Below are positions 1 to 6,558 of a stretch of 11,672 bases of DNA, piece after piece. This DNA comes from Cephalothrix simula (taxonomy: Eukaryota; Nemertea; Palaeonemertea; Archinemertea; Cephalotrichidae). How positions within the stretch are numbered: the stretch's first letter is position 1; each line of letters starts with the position of its first letter. The stretch is from assembly GCA_035591015.1 (NCBI GenBank), contig JAXIUW010197177.1, positions 1 through 11,672 on the forward strand. The letters run 5' to 3'. Under the pieces are notes generated by a model. It worked only from the letters and a program-made list of their open reading frames with translations, ran no database searches and was not told the origin of the DNA. The translations under genes and the position numbers were made by a program.

Positions 1-7
1 TTCTTAC

Positions 8-153
8 CTGAAGATCCTGATTTCTGACATGCTTCTCAAACATATTCGTATCTTCTAAACCCCATGCTCTGATACCTTGGTCCATACCACCAACAAGGGT
101 ATAATCTGACTTGTATAGGCAAACCGAGCCGTAGCTATCATCAACCCAGTAAC
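8..153 (-). CDS. CSGALNACT: Chondroitin GalNAc-transferase-like, second visible coding exon (partial gene)
   Basis: Continuation of the glycosyltransferase that begins at 1858. On the minus strand the exon is bounded by a TATATAG acceptor (AG at 155-154) and a CAG|GTAAGAA donor (GT at 7-6). It supplies 2 nt that complete a split Gly codon, then 48 codons, and ends in phase 0. The translation starts GYWVDDSYGSVCLYKSDY, contains VGGMDQGIRAWGLED and ends RNQDLQ. Seen: the TG-Y/F-W join, a conserved Cys-x-Tyr-x-Ser-Asp segment, and a W-G-x-E-D motif. Known: in the CHGN family of chondroitin-synthesising transferases and in related beta-1,4-galactosyl/GalNAc transferases, a WGxED motif lies in the acceptor/catalytic region. 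The remaining C-terminal exon(s) lie beyond the left edge, so the gene is incomplete here. The phase match with the upstream exon makes the exon assignment strong. Confidence 0.9.
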
Positions 154-840
154 CTATATAAATAAATAACAATTTTTTGCAGTCTCCAAAAATTGAAATT
201 CGAGGACTTATTGACCGTCATCTGCAGTTAGTGACCGCTGTAACCATTTTGTATGGGCAACGCGACAGAAGCCAGAGCTTTGTGACCGGGGTATAGATTA
301 GTGACTTTGCCAAGTTTTGTATGCAAGCTGGTGACCTAGCACTGGAGTCAAAATATCACTAAAAATAAAAGATATTATTGCCTCGATGTTTTCTAGGGCA
401 ATAAGTTTCTCCTTATTGGTATTAAATTTTGAAAATTATCAAACATTTTTATCATTTGATTCACTTTTAATGTACATATGTATTATGAACACATAGAAAC
501 ATGACCCGAGACTAATGACGTCATTAGTTTTTTTTTCTAAATACACACCTATCCTGTCCCACTTCGCATGCGTGTATTTCGAAATTAGTTTCAATTTTAT
601 GGATGATCTATGCATCCCCTAAAGGTTTTTGGGAGCAAAGATCTTCCTTTTTTTCACGCATATAACTGGTTACTTCGTAGGCTTTCTACCTTACACCGGG
701 TCAATCAGGGACTACTGATCGTTACTGTGAAAACGAACAATTCACCGGATAAAAAACAGAATAGAGCTGCGTCGAAAATGGGCCAAACTGGTCGCTAAAC
801 CGTTTGGAGGAGAGTTAGAACGCAATGCATTCTGTCTTAC
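154..840 (-). other. Phase-1 intron of the GalNAc-transferase-like gene (687 nt)
   Basis: The donor is ACAG|GTAAGACAG (GT at 840-839) and the acceptor is TTTATATAG| (AG at 155-154). Both fit the U2-type consensus, and the flanking coding phases match (one nt before, two nt after). The only structure I see inside is a perfect 18-bp palindrome, ACTAATGACGTCATTAGT, at 511-528 with the CRE octamer TGACGTCA at its centre, plus several loosely repeated GTGAC words at about 220-350. An open frame at 610-798 lies wholly in the intron and shows no recognisable protein. Confidence 0.88.
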
Positions 841-1858
841 CTGTATACTTGTTGATATCATTTAGTTCGAATGAGCTATCAGGCGGTGAATATTTCCTAA
901 CCATTTTTGGATCATATAACTTAAACATGATTGGATAATACACTGATTTTCCTTTGACTGGGTTCTGCCTGCATCGCTGTAAAAACTCCGGCGTTAAATT
1001 TATATCGATATCACATATGTGTATTAACGATTTTGCGGGCAAACGCTGCGTTCCAAGGAACGTCCCTAACGCTCTTGAGAACGGTTTTGACGTTTCAATA
1101 ACGTCAATTCTGGAGCTTGGATATTGTACCTTTAGACTCATAAATAAATGCCTTGCTGAATCGACATGCATCCGTTGATTTTTGGTTGGTCCGTTGAATA
1201 AAATAACATATAAGGTAACGTCCTCTTTTTTGCTTAAAATAGCTGATTCATACATTTTTATAAATGTTCGCACACGATCCGTGTTGTTGGCAATTGGTAG
1301 TATAATATTAACAACTTCCCTCGAGTTTAATTGTGTAAATTTTGTTAACTGCGCAGGGCTAAATGGTTTTACTATTTCTAAACGATATTTTTCAGTTTTT
1401 TCACTAGATATAGAACTACTTGTCTCTACATCTAAAATAAAATCCTCCCCTCTTAACGGGTCAAATTTTCTGTAACCATTTATTATTGATTTTATAGATA
1501 TTTGAGTTTGTTTTGCGCTTGAAAATAATGACATAGCTTGCTGTACTATGTCTCTAACATCCCTTTTTTCATGCCCATGTAATTGAGACCTTGGTGATGA
1601 TGGATTTGTTTCATAAATATATTTTCCAGTAAAATATTGGTAAGGGATGACGTCATCAATGCTGATTGGTTTATAAGGTTCACGCAATTGTTGATTCAAA
1701 TCTGATTGGATAATATCGACAGCATCGAACGTTTTTGAACACTGTGGACATAATGAACAGTCCAATGGAGTTCCGTGGAATTCATATAAAAAACGGACTG
1801 TGAATCCAACTGTGGCATAGACAAAGAATTTAATGATTTCAGTCAACTTTATCCTCAT
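841..1858 (-). CDS. CSGALNACT: Chondroitin sulfate N-acetylgalactosaminyltransferase-like, first coding exon
   Basis: This exon encodes 339 residues plus one nt of a split Gly codon. Family role (known): Golgi type II enzymes that add GalNAc from UDP-GalNAc in starting or extending chondroitin chains. Seen: a short cytosolic N-terminus, then one hydrophobic anchor at about residues 8-26. A short Cys-containing stem follows (C34, C37, C40). The conserved IPYQYFTGKYIYE and RGEDFILDVE blocks are at about 71-83 and 136-145. The transferase domain begins near 180 (EVVNIILPIANNTDRVRTF), with FSRALG at 260-265, the metal-binding DxD as CDIDIN at 282-287, EFLQRCRQNP at 291-300 and VYYPIMFKLYDP at 306-317. 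The stem is shorter than in vertebrate CSGALNACT1/2 (about 530 aa in total). The start at 1858 is chosen because it precedes the membrane anchor and lies 8 nt after a good CAG acceptor. Closest family is CSGALNACT; another chondroitin synthase-type (CHGN) member is less likely. Confidence 0.92.
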
Positions 1859-1880
1859 TTTCAGACCTGAAATGTAATGA
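1859..1880 (-). promoter_or_regulatory. Splice acceptor 8 nt before the glycosyltransferase ATG
   Basis: Minus-strand sequence TCATTACATTTCAG|GTCTGAAAATG has AG at 1868-1867 and a T-rich tract before it. It implies a mature 5' end contributed by an upstream 5'-UTR exon or by a trans-spliced leader. I could not identify the partner donor in the window. The same close spacing of acceptor and ATG recurs in the three paralogs downstream. Confidence 0.5.
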
Positions 1881-1896
1881 GAATATTTTATACTAT

Positions 1897-2008
1897 ACAG
1901 TTATTCGACGCTTTCTGAGTGCAATATGTGAGCAGTTATTTTCCGAGGCGCGCAGCGCTGAGGTAAAATAACTGTTTATATTCCAACGAAGAAACGTAGA
2001 ATAACTGT
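1897..2008. repeat. Palindromic MITE-like element, copy A (GC-rich core)
   Basis: The arms at 1897-1944 and 1962-2008 are inverted copies: ACAGTTATTC...CAGTTATTTTCC pairs with GGTAAAATAACTG...GAATAACTGT. They flank a GC-rich core, CGAGGCGCGCAGCGCTGAGG, that is itself partly palindromic. The left end reads TA|CAGT and the right end ACTG|TT. This resembles Tc1/mariner-type termini with one degraded TA, but there is no coding capacity. It begins about 30 bp upstream of the glycosyltransferase acceptor. A related copy lies at 6403-6517. Confidence 0.75.
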
Positions 2009-2365
2009 TTTATTAACCAAATATTTGACCAACATCATGAATATATTGCTACCCGTCGTGATCATAAATATTCATAATAATATGCATGTAGTTTAAAGAA
2101 TCATGGTACAAAAGATAGACAGAGAGAGTGATTCAATACCTGATTTATTTCCGGCTCACTTTGCTCGTCTTTAAGCTTCGATAATAAGACCAAACTTCAA
2201 TGACGTCTTCACATTTAGCTACAAATGATCTTGCTAAAAAAAATTGAGTTCAACTTTATAAAAACCAGGTTTCCGCCCATCGATCGATGTCTCTACTCCT
2301 TCTGAAAAAAAGGAAAAAGCGAACATTTGAAAAATGGATAGTTACTGTATAAGCTTACTCTAAGT
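2009..2365. other. Intergenic, nothing recognised
   Basis: AT-rich sequence upstream of the glycosyltransferase. It may contain the promoter or a 5'-UTR exon of that gene. A weak minus-strand donor-like CAG|GTATTG occurs at about 2140, but I cannot support an exon. No repeat or ORF of interest is seen. Confidence 0.4.
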
Positions 2366-2537
2366 CCCAAATAGAGTTACCTTCGCCAGCGACCACGTGC
2401 GAAAACTTTTAGATATCAGAGCGCCGAAGCTTTGCAATATTATAAATGGAATTATAAAATGTTACGATTCCTGCGCTCTGATATCTCTTACTAGTAACTG
2501 TCGCACGTCATCGTCGGCGAAGGGAACTCTATTTAGG
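2366..2537. repeat. Imperfect inverted repeat with ~60-bp arms
   Basis: The left arm is about 2366-2424 and the right arm about 2472-2537. Read inward from each end, both share AAATAGAGTT, CCTTCGCC, GCACGT/CACGTGCGA words and AGATATCAGAGCGC. About 48 bp of AT-rich sequence separate them. It encodes nothing; the small open frame across it follows from the repeat. It is a MITE-like fold-back of unknown family with no clear target-site duplication. Confidence 0.75.
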
Positions 2538-2639
2538 AAACGCATGAGGAATGTTTATCTAACACCACACTCGCAGAAGCAGAAGAATTAATGGTATATA
2601 ATAATATTTCATTTGGTATATTGATAGCCAGCGTATCGA

Positions 2640-3180
2640 CTTAATTTTCCCCACTTTGAACAACCATAGGTTAATCGCATGAATTTCATGGGTACCCCAA
2701 AAACACATTTTGTTTCAGAAACACCATAACTTTTGATATTTGGTGAGATTGAGCCTAAAATAAAAATACAAGCTTACCAAATTTGAAAGTGTCCCTAAGG
2801 TCCCAAAATGGCCGCCAAGATGGCGACAAAAGGTGTAGCCTAAGATTCATCAGGTACATGGCTTGTAATTTATCGTTTCCTAGGTTTTCGGGGTCAACGA
2901 ATCGAAATAAAATATACCAAAATACATGTGACGTCATAAAATCCAAAATGGCGGACAAAATACACTTGTAACAGTTAGGCTGATCATGACATTTCAAATA
3001 AAATATATCATTTTAGTTTAAGGGTATTACAAAATTCATGACGTCATAAAATCCAATATCGCAGAAATCCAAGGGACAAAAACGGCGGCCAAGTTGCTCT
3101 TTTTGGCTAAAGAATATAACATGGCTTGTAATATGTCCTATCTGAGGTTTTCGGGGCCAAGGATTATAAATCTTCCACGT
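2640..3180. repeat. Degenerate direct repeat (~262-bp period) with ATGGCGG/TGACGTCA words
   Basis: The phrase ACATGGCTTGTAATNT followed by GGTTTTCGGGG occurs at about 2858-2893 and again at about 3120-3156, roughly 262 bp apart. A TGACGTCATAAAATCCAA block recurs at 2929 and 3039. ATGGC(C/G)GCCAAGATGGCG-like words occur at about 2807-2825, 2947 and 3083. The overlapping open frames on both strands (about 60-80 codons) show no conserved protein. I read this as a diverged tandem or dispersed repeat, not a gene. Confidence 0.6.
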
Positions 3181-3447
3181 CCAGGTAATATAAACACTGG
3201 GATAATCATTTCATCTTTAAAGTTACCGGTAAGTTTCTACACAACAGAAAGCGCCTATACATTATAAGTTAGGTTAAGGGTAAGGTGACAAGAGAGGGTT
3301 GATTTTTATAGCAAGCTCGAGTTAAAGGGTGATGTTGGAATAAATTGCCAAAATATATTAAAAATCATTACGGTATGTTGCATTTAACTATCAGTGTGAC
3401 TTTGAAGCAAAGTAAGGAAAGTTATTAAATAGTTGGGTTGGAGGTGT
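3181..3447. other. Intergenic; possible repeat remnant
   Basis: No gene is seen. The stretch holds GAAAGCGCC at about 3249 and TCAGTGTGACTTTGAAGC at about 3391. The same pair of phrases brackets the palindromic element near 6380-6550 (GAAAGCGCC at about 6381, TCAGTGTGACTTTTAAGC at about 6532). It may therefore be a copy of the same longer repeat without the palindromic middle. Confidence 0.35.
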
Positions 3448-3449
3448 TC

Positions 3450-3665
3450 TCATCGTGCTTTAAATGTCATAATGAATGGGTAATTGGAATGTCTGATCTA
3501 TAATGAAGGAATGCACGCCCCAGCCGTGCAATTTTCTATTACAGATCTTTAATAGAAATCCGCACGGACTGTATCAAGAAATCGCACTGCTGGCCGTGCC
3601 AAACTTTAATACAGATCAGACATTCTAATTATTTATGCTTTATAACATTTCAATTAGCAGGAAAA
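3450..3665. repeat. Palindromic element with ~50-bp terminal inverted repeats
   Basis: The core arms 3481-3508 and 3604-3631 share GGAATGTCTGATCT. The symmetry continues outward with mismatches (AATGTCATAATG at about 3465 against its inverted counterpart near 3650), so each arm is roughly 50 bp. Between the arms are GC-rich heads GCACGCCCCAGCCGTGC, CCGCACGGA and GCACTGCTGGCCGTGCC, separated by CAGATC words. It is non-coding. The likely class is a non-autonomous transposon or fold-back element. Confidence 0.7.
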
Positions 3666-3693
3666 CTGATTGGCAAGGTTAATTAAGAAACTT

Positions 3694-3763
3694 GTTTCAA
3701 AACGCGATTAATAATTAGTCTCGCCCTTACGGGCTCGACTAATTATTAATCTTGTTTTGAAAC
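3694..3763. repeat. Hairpin-forming palindrome, 26-bp arms
   Basis: The arms 3694-3719 and 3738-3763 match at 24 of 26 positions (GTTTCAAAAC..GATTAATAATTAGT and its inverse). They enclose an 18-nt GC-rich head, CTCGCCCTTACGGGCTCG, that contains a GCCC-TTAC-GGGC mini-hairpin. The AT-rich stem with a GC-rich head is the layout seen in the 1897-2008 and 3450-3665 elements, but the sequences differ. Confidence 0.75.
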
Positions 3764-4134
3764 TCGTGAACTACTAGTTGTGCCTTACTAGTAACTCTAA
3801 CTTATTAAAGTATTTTCTCACCTTAATAATCAGCCAATGGATATTTTGTCACAAACATTTTTTTTTTGTTTTATATAATTAAATCTAATTGGCTCATTTT
3901 TACTTTCGAATTACAGTATCGCCATATGAAAAAGTCCAATAAGTCATAAATACATGTGTATTAATGCCAGTAATAATAAGCACAGGAATAAACGTCTCTT
4001 GATCATAGGCCTATTAAATGATAAGGTTAACTCGGTATATAGGTTAATAAAAAATCAAAAATGAAATATCAATTTAATTATGCAATAAATAAATACACAA
4101 ATTGACGGCAAAATTTGTTGCTATATATCACTGG
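3764..4134. other. AT-rich intergenic, no gene
   Basis: Apart from a small TACTAGT-TGTGCCTT-ACTAGTA hairpin at about 3772-3793, no structure or coding potential is visible. Confidence 0.4.
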
Positions 4135-4220
4135 AATATCGCGAGGTGATAATTATTTTACGCTCACTACATAGGAAACTTATACAAGATAGTGTAAAAT
4201 AATTATCACCTCGCGATATT
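4135..4220. repeat. Perfect 27-bp inverted repeat with 32-nt loop
   Basis: 4135-4161 is the exact reverse complement of 4194-4220 (AATATCGCGAGGTGATAAT... against ...ATTATCACCTCGCGATATT). The loop is 4162-4193. Perfect arms point to a young insertion or to selection on the hairpin. No promoter or RNA-gene signature is evident, so I list it as a repeat, not an ncRNA. Confidence 0.8.
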
Positions 4221-4231
4221 GCATGCGAAAT

Positions 4232-4735
4232 GTAGTGCGAATATGTGGTCCGAAATAAATGGCCGAAAATCAGCAAATTATCGAATTTTTGGATTTGTGT
4301 CAACCAGGAAAATAGGAACCGCCATAAACTATACATTTCTGGAAAGTGTTTGCGATATGCAGTAAAATTGCGGTGGTTTTTTGTTCCTACCGCAAACCTG
4401 GTGGAGAATGATGATCAAAAATGTTCGAAAGGTTCTCGATTTAAACATTTTAGCAGCCATTTTTCACCAGGTGGTAGGGACATTTTACTGCATTTTGCAT
4501 ACCCTATCCAGTGTGGAGGTTCAGAGGTTCCTATTATTCCGGTTGCCACAAATCAAAAAAATCTATAATTTGCAGATTTTCGGCCATTAGGCCCCCTATT
4601 TTCTTTCGGACATTCTTAACCACCACCCGCCACCAGGTTATGGTAGGGACATCAATCTACTACCATTTTACTCCATTTCGCATATCGGTTCCAGTGATAT
4701 ATAGGTAATGGGGGTTCCTATACCCCTAATATGAG
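4232..4735. repeat. Fold-back repeat (~160-190-bp arms) plus a third partial copy
   Basis: The left arm at about 4235-4420 reads GGCCGAAAATC, then GATTTGTGTCAACC, AATAGGAACC, ATGCAGTAAAAT and CCTGGTGGA. The right arm at about 4440-4612 is its diverged inverse and ends GATTTTCGGCC at 4575-4585. A third partial copy at about 4625-4735, in right-arm orientation, repeats CACCAGG, GGTAGGGACAT, CCATTTCGCAT and GGTTCCTATA. Overlapping plus-strand open frames of 65-107 codons inside are low-complexity translations of the repeat and show no protein family. Confidence 0.7.
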
Positions 4736-4800
4736 AACATAAAGCCATGCCTCAACCAAATTTTACATCCATTTGTGTATGTATACAATAATGCAAATCT

Positions 4801-5766
4801 TCAGTTTTTGCCCTCCTCTAAAAACTTCATCTGTACACGAACAGGGTTTTCTTTATCAAACTTTGATCCTATTACAATTTTAGTAATTTCTGGATCTGGT
4901 ACAATACCAAGAGGATTTTTCGTCGAATGATCCTCATACCAAAGAGTAACATTACTTGTTACAAGCCTAAAAAACTGTCTATAAGTCCCTTTTTTCAAAG
5001 GTAACGATTCGTGAGGTGTACGGTCTGTTAACCAATATATAACATTATTTTCCATTATTTCACTTTCGGGTAAAAACTCCCTCAAATGTTCGCAATCCCC
5101 AAGTTCGCCTGTTACTTGTGGACCGTCTTCCACATGAAGAACTTGGCAATTCCACACTTCACATGAATTTTTAACGGTAGACGCCATGTAAATACCACCA
5201 TGTAGATTCAAAATTTCACCTTCACCGTGACCCCAGTGAACAAAGTCCTCTGTCTCCCCATCACAACCTATCAAGGCAACACCAGGAGATTCAGTGTGTA
5301 ATCCTGGCCTTCTCTGGGACTGATTTTCATCAACGAAACTTTCCTGAATCGTTAGGTATCCAATTTTACCAATTTCACTGCTTTCAATATGTCTACTTGT
5401 ACATGGACACTTTTTAATCAAATTTTCATGATATTCTTTCAGATTATCAGGCAAGCCTGACTTTTCAAAATCTCCATCTATCACAAACGGCATCATATTT
5501 ATATTTATCCCAGTTGGCTCTGGAAAGTCAACATGCCAATATTCAGGATCACTATAATAATGGTAAATCGGACCATGTTTAATTTTTTTGTAGCTCAAAT
5601 TTGGTATATCCAGTATTTCTATATAAGATTTCCAATACTCAGTAATATAGTCCCAAATTTTGTCAACAATTTCTGGCACACCACGAAGTTTGTGAAGAGA
5701 ACTTTCTTTATCGTTTACACCTTCAAGAATAACTTTCAGAATTGGATTTATTCGTTCAGAAGCCAT
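4801..5766 (-). CDS. Tandem paralog 1: putative Fe(II)/2OG-oxygenase-like protein, 321 aa
   Basis: Complete single-exon CDS ending in TGA. I do not recognise a named gene. Seen: no signal peptide or membrane segment, so probably cytosolic or nuclear. An N-terminal helical region (1-55) is followed by a W/P-rich block YWHVDFPEPTGININMMPF (77-94). Then come GKIGYLTIQESFVDENQSQ (133-151), RRPGLHTESPG with H157-x-E159, a glycine/tryptophan segment (177-192), and GDCEHLREFLP (223-233). WLTDRTPHESLPL carries H252, YRQFFR carries R263/R267, and the strongly conserved tail runs WYEDHSTKNPLGI (276-288). Inference: His-x-Glu, a distal His 93-95 residues later and Arg 11-15 residues beyond it match the facial-triad and 2-oxoglutarate-binding layout of double-stranded beta-helix oxygenases. 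All these residues are kept in the three copies. The substrate is unknown. The start is fixed by homology with copy 2, a strong AAAATGG context and an acceptor 8 nt upstream. No AATAAA is seen downstream before 4240. Confidence 0.93.
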   Translation of the reverse strand: MASERINPILKVILEGVNDKESSLHKLRGVPEIVDKIWDYITEYWKSYIEILDIPNLSYKKIKHGPIYHYYSDPEYWHVDFPEPTGININMMPFVIDGDFEKSGLPDNLKEYHENLIKKCPCTSRHIESSEIGKIGYLTIQESFVDENQSQRRPGLHTESPGVALIGCDGETEDFVHWGHGEGEILNLHGGIYMASTVKNSCEVWNCQVLHVEDGPQVTGELGDCEHLREFLPESEIMENNVIYWLTDRTPHESLPLKKGTYRQFFRLVTSNVTLWYEDHSTKNPLGIVPDPEITKIVIGSKFDKENPVRVQMKFLEEGKN

Positions 5767-5861
5767 TTTGCAATCTGAAAGGACAGATTACAGTGTTTAG
5801 CACTCGTTTTACGATCATAAGCTATATACATATATCTACAAAAAGTGGTTCCCCTTTTATA
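5767..5861 (-). promoter_or_regulatory. TATA box and leader acceptor of paralog 1
   Basis: Minus strand: TATAAAAGGGG at 5861-5851, a near-ideal TATA box, then an AT-rich stretch. A branch-like GTGCTAAAC lies at about 5803-5794, followed by TGTCCTTTCAG with AG at 5776-5775 and an 8-nt leader ATTGCAAA before ATG. Transcription would be expected to start about 30 nt after the TATA box (about 5830). Only about 55 nt would then lie between the cap site and the acceptor, too little for an ordinary exon plus intron. This suggests an outron or a very small intron. Confidence 0.65.
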
Positions 5862-6395
5862 AAGAACTGTCATATAATGACAAAATGACTATTTTTAACG
5901 CATTGATATGATAAACAACTTGGCTGAAAATCAATGGTCATATGTATTGTATAAGCTGTAGCAAATACTAAAAAAAAAATAACACCAAAAACTACAAGAT
6001 AAACAGCCCGTTATTCAAAAATTTCAACAAATTTTCTTACTACTCTTATACTTGTAAAATAAGAGAATCTCTAAAACTTATATATCAACGGAAAGTAATT
6101 TAAATCACTTTTTACTATTTTCTAAAGCATTTCTGAAAAGTACAATGAGCAAAACTAAGATGCGCATTTGTAAGTCATTATGATGTAATAACGACGTCAC
6201 AATTATACTTATGACGTCACAAAAACCACGTCAAAATTTGGTGCATACATGACCAATTACGGTATAGCAAAGTTAGAGCGGCGATCGGCGACATCCGACC
6301 ACATCGGGCAATAAAAATTGTCACGGGGCGGGAGGCAACATCCGACTGCAGAGAGTTAAAGTTAAGTATCTACAATAAAGAAAGCGCCAAACATT
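5862..6395. other. Region upstream of paralog 1
   Basis: From 5767 to about 6005 this is homologous to 7528-7795 upstream of paralog 2, so it belongs to the duplicated unit. Beyond that lie AT-rich unique sequence, GACGTCAC words at 6193-6200 and 6213-6220 (the second a full TGACGTCA), and two CATCCGAC words at about 6291 and 6340. No gene is seen. Confidence 0.5.
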
Positions 6396-6401
6396 TTTAT
6401 T
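6396..6401 (-). terminator. AATAAA poly(A) signal candidate for paralog 2
   Basis: TTTATT on the plus strand reads AATAAA on the minus strand, about 158 nt past the paralog 2 stop codon. A transcript using it would carry the palindromic element in its 3' UTR. Confidence 0.4.
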
Positions 6402-6402
6402 T

Positions 6403-6517
6403 AGCTATTTGGACGCTTTTTTGAGTGCAATGTGCAATATTTTGCAGTTATTTTACCGAGGCGCGCAGCGCCGAGGTGAGTAACGAAAAATACTGCACTA
6501 AAAATGTCTAAATAACT
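6403..6517. repeat. Palindromic MITE-like element, copy B (GC-rich core)
   Basis: The arms 6403-6457 and 6475-6517 are inverted copies with small gaps: AGCTATTTGGAC..AGTGCA..TATTTTGCAGTTA pairs with GGTGAGTAACG..TACTGCACT..GTCTAAATAACT. They flank the core CGAGGCGCGCAGCGCCGAGG. The core and the phrase GACGCTTTYTGAGTGCAAT are shared with 1897-2008, so these are two diverged copies of one family. It lies about 40 bp beyond the paralog 2 stop. Confidence 0.75.
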
Positions 6518-6558
6518 ACGGTGTGCTGCAGTCAGTGTGACTTTTAAGCGATCCATCT

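Noticed and set aside
610-798. 62-codon open frame
   Set aside because: It lies inside the intron of the glycosyltransferase gene and resembles no known protein.
954-1475. Plus-strand open frames opposite the glycosyltransferase exon
   Set aside because: They are antisense shadows of a well-supported coding exon and show no protein similarity of their own.
1881-1893. TATAAAATA word near the glycosyltransferase
   Set aside because: It lies only about 15-20 nt upstream of the acceptor, too close to act as its promoter.
2755-2997. Open frames on both strands at the ATGGCGG/TGACGTCA repeat
   Set aside because: Both strands are open over the same repeat and the second repeat unit does not preserve either frame.
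4245-4708. Overlapping plus-strand open frames of 65-107 codons
   Set aside because: They run through the fold-back repeat, overlap in different frames, and have no conserved motif.
1897-4735. CRISPR array, because of repeated palindromic units
   Set aside because: The palindromes differ in sequence and are not regularly spaced; the genes have introns and are animal-type.
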